A stretch of 64,000 nt of DNA from contig CM066300.1 of the NCBI GenBank assembly GCA_033807695.1, forward strand, positions 1,302,001-1,366,000, given 5' to 3'. Position 1 is the stretch's first letter, and every line of letters begins with the position of its first letter. A model generated the notes under the pieces. It had not been told where the DNA came from. It did no database searches and saw only the letters and a program-made list of their open reading frames with translations. The DNA comes from Daedaleopsis sinensis. Its lineage: Eukaryota; Basidiomycota; Agaricomycetes; Polyporales; Polyporaceae. Below are positions 12,098-24,000 of this stretch, in pieces. A program made the position numbers and the translations under genes.

Positions 12098-13848
12098 CTA
12101 TAACTCTTCGAAGACGAGCTCCGGATCAATTACCCCCGTAAGCTCCACCACTCTCGCACGTGACACCGAGGACACGCCTGCCTTGTCCGTCCGCTGCCGC
12201 TTTGTCCTCACCGCTGATTGCTTCCCCTTCCCCTTCCTCTTCACAGGTACGTCTTCTGGATCCTTCTCGTCACCCCATAGTGTTCCATCATGTGCGACTC
12301 GACCATTTTCGAGCCAGTGAGCATTGGCACTGAGGACAGCCACCTTGACCATCCACGCAGGGGTTCTGCGTTCGCATAAGGATCACCCTTGATGCGCGGA
12401 TGCATCAACCTCGCACGGTCGGGCTTGGGATCTGGTCGAGCATCAATCAAATCATATATACCCTGAAGCTATGCAGCCGCAGTCTCTGGTGAGTAATGTC
12501 CATTGTGCTTGATGTACTTACCTCATCGCTGCGCCAACTCGGAACACGGGTACGGTAGCGAGACAGTTGACCTGATGGGGCTTTGCCTCGTGGGTACTCG
12601 TCCTCGTCTTCGGACATGGCATTGATCGTGAACGCTGCATCGTATTTGGCGTGTGAGTATTCTGTTGCCGGCCGCTTTCTGATACGCTGTTCTAGTTTCT
12701 AGGCACCGACTCCATCAGGTATCTATATGCCATTAAATGGATCAAGACTCACCTTCGCCACACGAGAACGTGCAACACCACACTCCAGCCTTAGCCCATC
12801 TCCCTCCTCCACGACCTCAGCCTGAGGCTCCTCTTCGTCCTCGTCCTCCCCAGACTCCAGATCGTCACCATCCTCATCATCCCCCATGGTACCACCCTCC
12901 CCTTCATCCTCGCCTTGCGCAGGACCGCCATGAGCACCCCTATCTGGTTGCTGCTTCCGCTTTTGGGTGACCGTGACAGTAAGTGGTTTTGCTGGTTTTG
13001 GCTGCGGGTGTGCAGTCTTGTACTGAGTGGCAAGGTAGGCAAACTTTGTTTGGAGCCGCTTCATGAGATGGGCATCGAGAATGGCCGGTAAGATCGTTGC
13101 TGAGTCTGGCACCTCAGTCGGGCCCAGGGTCCGGAGCGAACCACACAGCTTCTTCAAGGTCGGCAGATTTATGGGATCCGGACCGGTGGACGACGCATAC
13201 CAGTCAAAACGGATAAGCTTCTCGTTCGTGGCTGCATCTCTGGGCCAGTCGTTGGAGTTGACCGACACCGCTGGATATGGAGGGAGGTATTGGGGGAAGA
13301 GCTGAGAAATGCCGAGGAGCTTCACAAGGACAGCCCTGACTGTGTCCTACCCGTGGGCGTGTTCGGTAAGTTTGTTCAGCAACTGTTCACGGGCAGAGAT
13401 TGAGGCACTCACGGCTTACCTTTAAAATTTTGCCATCAGCGTGCTGCTGGCTCACTGCTGCTGCCGCCTCCAAAGCGCATGCAGCTGCCACTGCATCTCC
13501 CCCAACTTGCTCTGTCCCAGCCGATCCATTGCCTGGCTCACCGTGACCGTTTCCGCCTGCCGGACCTGCTCCTTGATTCGACTCAGCGCCGTTCCCGCCC
13601 GTTTCCCTCTCGCCATCGGTACCTGTCTCCTCCTGGATGTCTAGGACGCCCTCCAGGAAATCGATCCGCGCATTTGCAGCTTGCAAATCGACCCGAAGCC
13701 CGTAGTTTTGCTCCTTCAAAAGGAGTATTGCCGTCTTCAACCTCGTTTTGTGCGCGTCAAAGTCCCTTCGGATGTCCTTGATGGTCTGCACCAAGGCATC
13801 CACGCGCTGCGTGTTCAAGTTTGGCTGCCTGCGGGGTGGATCCGCCAT
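12098..13848 (-). CDS. Partner gene of the Tnp2 element, function unknown
   Basis: The minus strand carries several exons. The first (13848 to about 13420) starts MADPPRRQPNLNTQRVD and includes a heptad-like stretch (RLKTAILLLKEQNYGLRVD) that is probably a coiled coil, then a Gly/Glu-rich segment. The second (about 13325-12740) contains FPQYLPPYPAVSVNSNDWP and an acidic run (GEDEDEEEPQAE). The third region contains MSEDEDEYPRGKAP and VPSWRSDE (about 12620-12530). The last ends in WLENGRVAHDGTLWGD and a basic KRKGKGKQ segment, stopping at 12098. Agaricomycete Tnp2 loci often have such a hypothetical neighbour; a role with the transposase is inferred only from the 18-bp convergent spacing. No catalytic motif is visible. 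Confidence 0.6.
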
Positions 13849-14302
13849 GGGATAGGGCGCAATGTTCGTAGTTCAGAGGGCAGCGGGCTGAGAGAGTGGC
13901 AGGGAGAGCGGGCGCAGGCGGGGGGAGCTTGTGAAGAGGCTGGGGGGCGGACGCACTGCAGGCCAGTTTTTTGTCGATCTTTCCCATGTCATGTCTGGAT
14001 TGCGCAACGTAAATACTACTTGTTGATTCGCACTGGCTAGAACGGCCTTGTACCACATGGCGGACTCGTACATCGAGGAGGAGGACTACCCTATTACACG
14101 AGCGTCACTGGCAGCAGCAGCCGGCGCCGTAATATAAATATTATAAGTCAAAACCTATGCCTCGAGAGTTCGCGAGAGATCTATTCAGGATATGTCTGGT
14201 ATATTCATGGAGTCTAGTTCAAACAGACGAACTCCGAAACCTACAGGATTTAACAAGAATCTACATGGAATTCACTCGCATTTTGCTTACTCCACAAACA
14301 TT
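13849..14302. other. Gap between the Tnp2 unit and the copia remnant
   Basis: No recognised gene. It includes the AT-rich segment AATATAAATATTATAAG near 14130-14147 and the presumed upstream region of the 12098-13848 gene. I searched by eye for terminal inverted repeats matching the sequence left of 8419 and found none. Confidence 0.4.
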
Positions 14303-14497
14303 CTATCCCCTCGCAATCCGGCATTTCACGTGGTGATTGCAATCGAATGGCATTGAGGCCTCCCAGATATTTGGTGGAGGTCCTGAGCCTTCTCGGATGA
14401 GATCAATGTGTAGCTTGCCGGAGGAGCCAACCATCAGGAAGATGGAGGGTGCTAGGAGTAGTAGAAAGAGCACAAGCACCGTGGGTGCGGCCCTCAT
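14303..14497 (-). CDS. Possible small secreted peptide
   Basis: A 64-residue frame whose first 25 residues look like a signal peptide: MRAAPTVLVLF, a leucine run, then a small-residue region near GSSG. The mature part would be about 40 residues with two cysteines. It lies between the copia remnant and the Tnp2 unit. Fungi encode many small secreted proteins, but such a short frame in transposon-rich DNA may be chance. No family is recognised. Confidence 0.2.
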   Translation of the reverse strand: MRAAPTVLVLFLLLLAPSIFLMVGSSGKLHIDLIREGSGPPPNIWEASMPFDCNHHVKCRIARG

Positions 14498-14719
14498 GAG
14501 GACTGTCAGGGTAGGAGAGTGATTGAATGCAAGGGCCCGGGGCAGACATCATGGTACTATACTAGTAGAGAATGGGAAATACAGCTTAGGCGCTCAAACA
14601 TGTTTGAGCATAGGAGTCATGTGACCGCATACAGTCTACCTCCTCCTCCTGAGGCTCCTCCCTCTTCTCTGTCCACTATCTGCTTCAATGACGCATGCGC
14701 TCCCTCTGACCGTGCATCA

Positions 14720-17700
14720 TTAAAACCCCAACACTCCAGGATCGCAGTCTGTGAAGCCATAGTGCTCGAGGATATCAACAGCGTACTGGCGCTGCGAGAT
14801 GGAGAGAGAACACTTCGACCGATCGCACTCAATCTTAACACCTAGCAGCCAGGACGTTGGCCCAAGGTCATGGAGTTTGAAGCGCGCACTGAGGTTGTCC
14901 TTAACGCGCTGGATAGTGGTCTTGGACTTCCCTGCAATGGTGATGTTGTCCACAAAGACTGGGACAAACATCCGCACTCCATCTCGCATGTAGACCCAGA
15001 CACTGTGCTTGCAAACAAGGCAAGTGAAGCCAATCTCTGTGAGCACCTCGTGGAGCTTCTCGTGCCAGCAGCAACCAGCCTGCTTGAGGCCATAGAGCGA
15101 CTTGCGCAGACGCCACACCCACTCGGGAGACTTCTCGACGAAACCATCAGGCTGCTGCATGTAGACCTCTTCCTGCAGCTCGCCGTTCAGGTATGCAGAA
15201 GAGATGTCCACAGACTCGAGCTCGAGGTCCTCCAACGCAGCAATAGCAAGGATCGCGCGAATGGAGGCCCACTTGGGTGTTGGGGCAAAGGTCTCGTTGT
15301 AGTCGAAGCCAGGGCGCTGTCCAAAACCCTTCGCGACGAGACGGCCCTTGTAACGCTCGATTGAACCGTCCGCATTGCGCTTGACCCGAAAGACCCAGCG
15401 AGAGCCAATGGCTTTTCGACCAGGGGGCAGCTGCACGAGCTGGAACGTCCCGTTCTCAACGAGCGACTGGATCTCGTCCTGGGCAGCCTTCAGCCACTTG
15501 TCCTGCTCGTCCGGGGGCAGATGCATGACGTCGGACATGGAGCGAGGCTCCCCGAGGTGTTCCTGCTCTGCTTTCGACGCATGCTCGATGCAGCACTCGA
15601 AAGCGAAGGCCAGTGCGTCGTCATGCGAGAGGAAGTCGTCGCGCTGCTCCGTGTAGATGTCCTCGATGCCAGCGAGCATTGCAGCGAACGAGCACGCGAA
15701 CACATCCTCTTGGTCACCAGACAGGAAGTCTAGTTCGTCATCGGAGGACGTCGGAGTAGGAGGACGAGCTGGGGCTCTACGCGCAGGCGCAGGGGGAGGA
15801 GCTGGATCGACAGGCTCAGAAGCAAGAGGATCGGGTGAAGGAGAGTGCGGCTGCGGAGTGTTGTCTCGCTCGGAGGGCTCAGGCGTCGACGCAGGAGACT
15901 GTGAAGCGATGCGAAGACGTTGGGGGACCCGGTTCTGGCGTTCGAGTTCCTGGTTGTTCAGCGAGCCGTTGTAGCGCGTCGAGCGAGAGGGGAGCTTGCG
16001 AGTGAGCGCAGGGTAGGGCCTGAAGCCGCCATGAACGTCAGCTTGCTTGTGCGCAGATGGGCGAGCGAGGGGAGCTGGGTCAGGCGGAGGAGCTGGCGCA
16101 GCGCGCGCAGGAGGTGCAGGAGGCGCAGGAGGACTGGGAGGACGCGAATCGACGTCGGGAGAGGGCTCGTGATCCGGTGGAGGAGGATGTTGCGGCGCAG
16201 GAGGCGCAGGAGGCGCAGCGGGAGGTGCTGGAGGTGCAGGATCATCGTCATCGTCACCCCCCTGATCGTGCAGCTCTGGCAGATTGGGAACACCCTCCGG
16301 CCGGTCCTCTGCGTCGGCGGGTGCTCCTCGGACGTCGACGTCGTCGAGAGGGACTCCAAACACGTTGATGAACGGCGAGTTGCCAGGGAAGCAGCGTTCG
16401 TCGAACATGGTGTGCGAGGAGATGAGGAACTTCTTCGCAGCAGGATCCCAAAAGCGCCATGCCTTTGTGCCCTCCGGATAGCCAACAAAGACGCACTTGC
16501 GCGTGTGGGGCTGCAGTGCCTTGCGGTCCTTCTTGCGCACCAGAACGTAGGCCAGGCAGCCAAAAATGCGGAAGTAGGACACATCCGGTTTGCGCCTGTC
16601 TCCCTTCCACGCTGTCCAGGGAATGCCGCCATTGAGCGCAGAGGTGGGCATGCGGTTGCGAGTGTGGACAAGCGTCGAGACTGCGAGACCCCAGAACGAC
16701 GGAGGAAGCTTCGACTGCGTGAGGAGAGTGGTAGCCCCTCTGCAATCGCGCTGTTTGCACGCTCTGTGACGCCGTTTTGGTGCGGCTCGTCCGGCTCCGT
16801 GTGCTGCCGCTGGATCCCATGCTGAGCGCAGAAGTCGGTGTACTCGCTGCCCTTGTCACCGAGCGTAGCCTTGATCTTAAGACTGAGGCAGTTCTCTGCG
16901 TACAACTGGAACGCAGCAAACGCATCGCTCTTGCGCCTGAGGTATGCAATCGCCCAGAAACGCGAAGCGTCGCAGACAAAGATCATCCAGTAGACGTAGC
17001 CCTCTGGCGTCGCGACCGGGAGGGGTCCCTTGAGGTCTGTGTGGACGAGGGCGATGCGAGTGGACTTCCTGGACGCGAAGCGAGGGATAGGGTGGCGGTT
17101 GAGCTTTCCGGCAAGGCAGGGCTCGCAGATGGGGTCTGGCTGACACTTCGAGCGGATGCTGATGCCCGAAACAAGTCCCTTGCGGATGACCGTGCGCAGT
17201 TTGTCGAGATTGACGTGCAAGGAGTGTTGGTGCCAGAGCGCAAGGTCCTCTTCACAGGTAGAAGCCGCAGAGAGCGCGTTCGTCGACTGGGGGAGAGTGC
17301 AACCAGACAGGTAGCCAATGTTGTGTTCGTTCACCAAGGTCTCGAAGCGCAGCATCCTCTGGGTGTAGAAGAGGACACGTTCACGCTCCAGCTGGACAGA
17401 GTAGCCCTTCTCGTGCGTGAGGTGGAAGACAGACAGTAGATTGCTGGTGAGCTCAGGAATGTGCAGTACATCGTGGAAAATGACAGCAGGCAGTACAACC
17501 CCCTCCCTCTCCGCCGGTTGAAACACCACAGACCTGAGTTCCGGTGGATGATGTGCAAGTTGGGATGACGTGCGGTGAGTACGAGCGAAACCAGTGGCAG
17601 TGGGGGGTCATGTGTGCAGAAGCACCTGTGTCGGTGTTCCAGTTATCTGCTGCTGGCGTAGAGAGCCACGAAGTGCGGTTGGAGGAAGACAGGAGAGCGT

Positions 17701-18543
17701 AGGTGCAACTAGCACTCACAGTAGCCGCACCATCGGACTCCGTGGATGTTACGTCCTTTGAGGCCTCAGATGCGGTGTCCTTGCGCTTCGGCTTCTGGGA
17801 GCGGAATCGAGCGCATTCGACGGCCTTCTCCTTGGCCTTCATGCTGGCATTGCGATGTGCAAAGCACTCGCTCTCCGGGTGACCGGACATGTTGCAGAAT
17901 GTGCACTTCACGGAGGAGGCGGCATTGGAGAGGACAGGAGTCGACAAGGGCTGTCCCCGTTGGTTTTCAAGTGTGATGAACGTGTCCTGCAACTTCTCCC
18001 AGGAGTTGTCGAGGAGCAGTATTTGCCAGCGTACTCTGCAGGCATCGCACGGATGAGAGTCATCAGGACGAGCTCATCTTCAAGTTGTGCAATGCCAAAC
18101 CCCGGGGGTCAAAGGGACTTTATGTCGGACTTCAACTGCAAAGCCCGGGTGGCAAGGGAGGATAGGGATTCGTTGTCGGCCTTTTGGAGGCTCAGGAGTG
18201 TGTTGTAGGTGTTAAAACGCGTACCTGGACATTTCTGCATGTGCAGGGCCTCCAACTTCACCCACATTGCCGCAGGATCGTCCCGAATGGACTCCAGATG
18301 TGTGTGCTGCTCCCTCTCCACACAACCCCAAATCTCCCCCGCTGCCAGGTCCACCTTGTTGTTGAAATCGCACAGATCGCGACGTTCTCCAGCGTCCAGA
18401 GGCGGGACGAAGGAAGGCCTGGTCTCAGTGCCTTGCACGATGCGAAGACAACCAAGAGTGCGAAGCCTAGCCTCCATGTCGAGCTTCCATGACTGAAAGT
18501 TGCGATTGGAGAGCTTGGCGAAGGCCGGGGCGCTCGGCGACAT
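14720..18543 (-). pseudogene. Ty1/copia retrotransposon gag-pol, 3'-truncated
   Basis: Gag starts at 18543 (MSPSAPAFAKLSNRNFQSWK). A CCHC zinc knuckle (CTFCNMSGHPESEC) is near 17900, the protease motif NTDTGASAHM near 17610 and the integrase zinc finger near 17150. The integrase core has HTDLKGPL (about 17040), GDKGSEY (about 16850) and EPDEPHQNGVTERAN (about 16780). The reverse transcriptase spans about 15480-14760 (RVFRVKRNADGS, ESVDISSAYLNGEL, LRKSLYGLKQAG). The usual YVDD box reads FVDN. One base too many at about 16738 shifts the frame after the integrase Glu, and gag is frameshifted near 18110-18000. The frame stops at 14720 just after the RT domain, so RNase H is absent. No LTR pair was found: the sequence upstream of gag runs into dispersed repeat copy A at 18693. 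An Ala/Pro-rich linker separates integrase and RT. Confidence 0.9.
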
Positions 18544-18692
18544 GGTCGAGGGTGAATGACGTGGCGGGAGAACGGTGGGTGAAAGCGCGAGTCGAACGGA
18601 GCGAGCGGCGGCGAGTTATCGCGAAAAGATGCGAGAGATGCGAAGAGGAGGAGATCCCAAGAGGATAGAGGTCAAGCAGAGCGAAAAGCGAG

Positions 18693-21091
18693 GGTTGAGC
18701 CATTTGAGTGCTACTGTTGGGTATATAACAGACACCCACTAACTGTGTCAGTAGATTGAGTCAATTCTGCTGATTAGATTGGTATATAGGATGTCATATA
18801 CTTGATTTAACTAGGCTACTAATTTGATAACAACCTGCTATTCTGTATGCCCCATTACAAGCATCCCTTTATGGTGTTTACAAGAAAATATACCACCACA
18901 GCCATCTTCCCCACAGAGAGCAGTGCAGACAATCCGACTTTAGGTTAAAATGACTATTAGTAGCAGATTTATGGTCAGTATAAACTTACCTGAATGTGAA
19001 AATTTAGAGGAGGAGAAGACTGAATCATGTGGTTACCTTACAAAACTTACTAGGATTTCCAATAGTTCTTTGCAGGCTCCATTACACCACACCTGTGTAG
19101 TCATAGATGAATAGAGCTGATTTTCTTTCTAATCAGAATAACATATAATATGTACTATTGTTACACTAGAAAGTATTACAGTGTTAGTACTTCATGGTCA
19201 CACTATACAGGTCATATCACTTTGGTGCTGAGCCCCAGTGGAAAAGGCGGCTGCAATGGTACGCACCAGTACGAACCTATACGCAGAATATGCAGATGTG
19301 TACGTTTGCACACACTTTGGGTCCTCGCGTCAGTATCTACGCACGCTGCCGCAGTAAAACGCCCTCTTGCGCACAAGTATAATAGAATATAATCTTTACA
19401 TCACTAATTCTGGCATGCATAAGTATGTGTCTGCATGCGTATGATTGCGTCAAGAAGCGGATGTTATTGACCACTGTAATACGTCCCTACGAACCACTAC
19501 GCACGTACACGACACGGCCGCATCAGTACACTACCTCCCGCTGCTGCGTATACGTGCGCCCGCCCCGTCGCCCGCCACTAGTACTCACCACCGTGACCTG
19601 CCCTGTCGCCTGCCCCTCCTCAAGCCCCCTGCCCAACTTCGGTTGAAACACGCCTGCTGATTCCATGTTTTCAGAAGGCCGTTACACGTAGATGGCTGAT
19701 GTTCAACTTACCTGACACTGTTTGCGGTGCAGTTCCTTGTGCAGGAGGTATTAAAGGTAAGACTTACCTGCAGCTGCCACTGGTTTTGCGCATTTTGCCG
19801 GAGTGCCAGTGCAGCACACAGAGGTGCATACAGTTGATGTATGTGTCGCAGAGTGACCGTTAGCCCATCCAGTATAGGAATACTCGTAATGAGAAACTCA
19901 CCACTGGAGGGACCCAGGGCCTACAGCCATGCACTTCATCGCACCTGCAGTTGCCGTCACTGTTGGCATGCAAGTACTAACATGTTAGTTCTGACTGCAT
20001 AGTGCCAACTTCTTAAGGATGTGTATACCTGCCATTGATAAGAGAGGGGCAGCGAAAAGCGAAGACTAGCAGGAGACTACCGCAGGAGGTGGGGGAAAGA
20101 AGGAAGGGGCTGTAAGAATGCCAATCACGCTGATTGATCGCATTAAGTGCACATTTAGGGCAGGCGCTATGTTACTTCCTGCATTTTCTTCAGATGTCGA
20201 CATGTCACGCGCAAGCAGAAGCACTATGATCTGCCAACTTTAGCTTTAGCAATCGACATAGAACAATTTTATTGGAACAAGAGTAGGAAGCCTGGAGGCG
20301 CTTCTAGCGCCGCCGGCGGGAGGATGTGTGCGCCTGCATACGGTTGCGTTGACTTTGCCCTCACGCGTCATACTGCGTCTTCTTGCGTAGGGCTGCGTAT
20401 GCGTTTTCCACTGGGGCTGAGCAGTATACTGAATCCAGTGAGACAAAACTGATATTTCTGAACAGAACAGAATACAATATATGCTATATCTATGTAGGTA
20501 AGTGCTTACCCCACAATGTATACTGATATCTCCAATAGTATCCCTATTGAAGCACTGTTGAATATATATTTAGATATAGAGAGCTGAATTTTCTGAGCAG
20601 AATGATATATAATATGTGCCATAGTCACACTACAGGAGAGATTATATTATTAGCACTTTAATGATTAGTAAATGTGGTATCCATATGCTATATAGGTCAT
20701 ATGATATTGCCCTATGGCAGATATGGACACTACAGTAAGATAGAGGTGAATCTTCTGAACAGAATGGTATATAATATGTGCTATATCTATAGAGGCTAAG
20801 GCTGGGCAGGGAGGTGTGCCCAAAATGGCATTTAAGTGCCCATCATATAAGATGACTACATAAGCTTCCGAGAACACCCGAACTATGACAATTTTGGTTG
20901 TCATCTTGGAGCATTGGATTGGCCTGCATAGATATAGTGTATATTATATACCATTCTGTTCAGAAAGTTCACCTCTATCTCACTGTAGGGTCCATATCTG
21001 CCATAGGGCAACTGTCTAACAGCAATAGCCAATTTCCTTGTACAATCACAGGATATATTCTACTTTATATGTTCTATATGGCTGCCATGAA
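18693..21091. repeat. AT-rich dispersed repeat, copy A
   Basis: This segment is collinear with 49215-50555 (copy B) from GGTTGAGCCATTT to GGCTGCCATGAA. Both contain diverged internal repeats of a GAGCTGAATTTTCT...CAGAATGATATATAATATG type. Differences are the 1.18-kb insertion in copy A, about 28 bp extra in copy B near 49375, and about 113 bp missing from copy A after 20929. The sequence has no coding frame. The family is unclassified; the internal inverted arms suggest a DNA element. Confidence 0.85.
19233..20416. mobile_element. 1,184-bp non-autonomous TIR element inserted in copy A
   Basis: The segment begins CCCCAGTGGAAAA and ends with its exact reverse complement. It is flanked by CTGAG at 19228-19232 and 20417-20421. 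Copy B has the uninterrupted sequence with a single CTGAG at 49770-49774, so the insertion is proved by an empty site. Because the bases at the ends are ambiguous the target duplication is 5 to 7 bp (GCTGAGC if the outer C/G belongs to the target). Both subterminal regions are dense in TGCGTA/TACGCA words. It contains no transposase; small frames inside look random. The superfamily is uncertain. Confidence 0.9.
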
Positions 21092-24000
21092 ATGTAGGGC
21101 AGCTACAGCATATAGACAGACATTTCATGATACATAAACATTGTTTGCAAGTATGCACACTTTGTCTGCTTGTACAGCAGTTTAATCTGCACAAATATAG
21201 CCATTTAAGCCATGCCCTTATGTGAAATGGACAATGAGCACTGTCATCTGTAGTGTCGATATGCAATCCATCTACATACTTGTGCTGAGTTATGATATAA
21301 ATACACTGATTGAATCTTCAGCTAAGATGGGCAAATAATAAAATCTATAGGCTATACTTTGTAAGGCAAATACACTAGACACTATGAGATTTTTTATGAA
21401 TTGGTGCTATGGCTTCTGATTGGTCAATTCATGGACACTTTGACCTTATAAGGCAGGTGGAGCAGATATAAACTGGTTGCAAATAGTGTCTACTACTATT
21501 AACAGATGTATAGACTCTGTTATGAGTAGAGCAGGGTCACTGTAGGTGAGTGTCTGTCCGACCCTAAAGCTGTGCACCCTAACCCTAGGCTAGGGGCTGG
21601 AGGGCAAGAAAGTTTCTTACCATGGATTACATCATTACAAATTAGTAAGCTGAGTTTGAAACTTATTTCCACAGGGGTCAATGTCCGTTACGGCGCTTAG
21701 GCCAAATCGTCAACATAAAGAACAATTGATTTGTAAACTCATCAATCATAATAAACAGCTGTGTTTACTCAGAAGGTAAGCTCAATATACTGTTTGTTAT
21801 TCTTAACACACAGCTCCCCAGTCTAGGCTCCTTTTGTCTCCCGCTGTCAGAGTGCTGTACTGCCATGCATATAGAGTCGATCACATATTAGCATTTCATT
21901 GCAATGTCTAATCTACGGTCCACAGCACCATCTGAGATGGTTTATATCGTGTATATACTACCCTTGCTATCAATGGCAGTTCATCATACAAGCATATGTA
22001 TCATATTCCTGGAGCTGTCTATATATCTCATTCCTTGGGAGTGAGAACTTTGTGAGTCAATGCTAGAGGTGTGTCAAGCCCCACAGGAGCCAGTCCTGGG
22101 GCCAGTAATCGGGGTTGAAGCCAACTGGAACAGTTCCTGCGATGTGAGGTCAAGCAAAGTGTCATTGTACTCTGAGCAATAAGCATATAGCTGCTCTCAT
22201 GTGATTTCTGGAGATGGATGATTGTTCTCTATACATATATATCATGATGTCCGACAAGTAGTTCTCACTCGCTGGATCGGCTGCAAATGTTTGCTAACAA
22301 CAGAGGCTCTGCTGGGAGCACTATGATAGGTCTAAGTGAATCTGACATTGTGTTGTTGAGACTTTCAAGTGAAACCTCACAGCCCATGTGGAATACGCAA
22401 GCTCACTGAACACTCCTGTTATCGTTGTAGTAGGCCAGTGCAAGCTGAGAGCAATCAGCGCACTATTGTGCAGTCACACACAGTAGTTAAGCAAGTGTAG
22501 GTCTTCAAGCAGTCTGATAAGTTGTACATATACAACATTATGGAACAATAATTCGTATGTATACAAGATCACAATATATTTGTTCTTGGCCCAGCCTAGG
22601 TTCCTGATTGAACTGATGTTATATATGAGCGAGATATATTCCATATATATAGTTATACCATGCACTTACTGCGCAACAGATTTTCTACATGTTTGCTTAG
22701 TCAAACTTGGCACATTTCACACCAACCATATGATTTGCGGTAGCCAGGAGGGCCATTCATTCCACAGTAACGAGGTGCTCCAGGAGGGTGATAATTTCTA
22801 GCCTGGCCAACTCTGTCATGATTGGACCTCGAGGATACCTGGAGTTAGAAGATGTGGTTTTCGACAATGCAGCCTGATTGGCTTGGGGTAAGAGACAGAC
22901 ATCTGGGAATTGGGGACAGGCTGCTCTCACAGGGCGACGAGCTTCCAGGGGAGGTGCGGAGCCCTTCAAAAAGCACAGAGCTCCCTGGCACTTTGGTAGT
23001 GACATTCGGTGCATGTGAAATCTGCTCCACTTTCTTACCCTTACCCTCCAGTCTAGCAGGAGAGCCTGTTGTGCCTGTGTTTGATACATCCAGCCTCTTG
23101 GTTGTAGATCAGGTCTGTCGCCTGCTCCGCTCCACTTCAGGCTGTTCCAAGACTGTCGACTGGCTTTGCTGTTTTTCTTTTGGAAGCTAGTCAGAGCCGG
23201 AGTTATATCTATACTGTACCATGTCTGTAACTGATAATATATCAGTTATATTGCACATCAAACATCATAATAGATATGATTATGACTGTCCTGCCAGGAG
23301 CAATGTCATAGATGTATTATATATCATTGAGTTCAGAATTTGCTCTACATCACTAGACCCTTTATGAGAGTGTTCAAGAGCATCCAAAGTATGTTGTTAC
23401 CCTCTGTACCATAGGATGTCACAAACTGCTGAATGCTATTACCACATTATAGGTAGAATCTTGTTATATATGAGAGGGATAGTGTTACTACTAACATACT
23501 ATGTACTTATACATCTCCGGAGTTCAGTGATGGACTCAGAAACTGGAATGTAGGACTTTAGTATACCTATTGGCACTGAGGCTTATTGGTGAGAATTAAT
23601 TAGATGGTACAACTCAAATTGTAAATGCAGGTACAAAACTTAGAGCTAAATGAGTGTGTTAAAATGTGACTGTTGGTGTAGATCTATGTTACAGACAGAT
23701 AGTCACAGCATTACACACCTCAGTGAGTGAATCTGTGAGATACACCTGATATTTGTTCAGTGACTGGATCCTTGAGAGCAATGTAAGCGCAGATAACACT
23801 TTCATATTGCACAAAGTGACTCACCCTTTATGCACCATGTTGTGGCACTACAGCAGCAGTTTTGAACATAGACTTATACTTGTTCTTGATGTGCATGGCC
23901 CAGGGTGTGCTATGTCAAGTGTATATAGTCAGGTATCAGCAAATATACAGATGTCTTACACACCTAGATTTTGCAAGGAGTGAGTGGATCATCTTGAGCT

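Noticed and set aside
8050..14130. CACTA-type terminal inverted repeats around the Tnp2 unit
   Set aside because: No matching CACT(A/G)-starting pair could be found by eye on both sides; the element class rests on the protein only.
14150..18700. LTR pair for the copia element
   Set aside because: Sequences just outside the coding region (14150-14720 and 18545-18690) show no shared direct repeat; the right side runs into dispersed repeat copy A.
21580..21605. Telomere-like CCCTAACCCTAG
   Set aside because: Only about two units, no array; probably chance.
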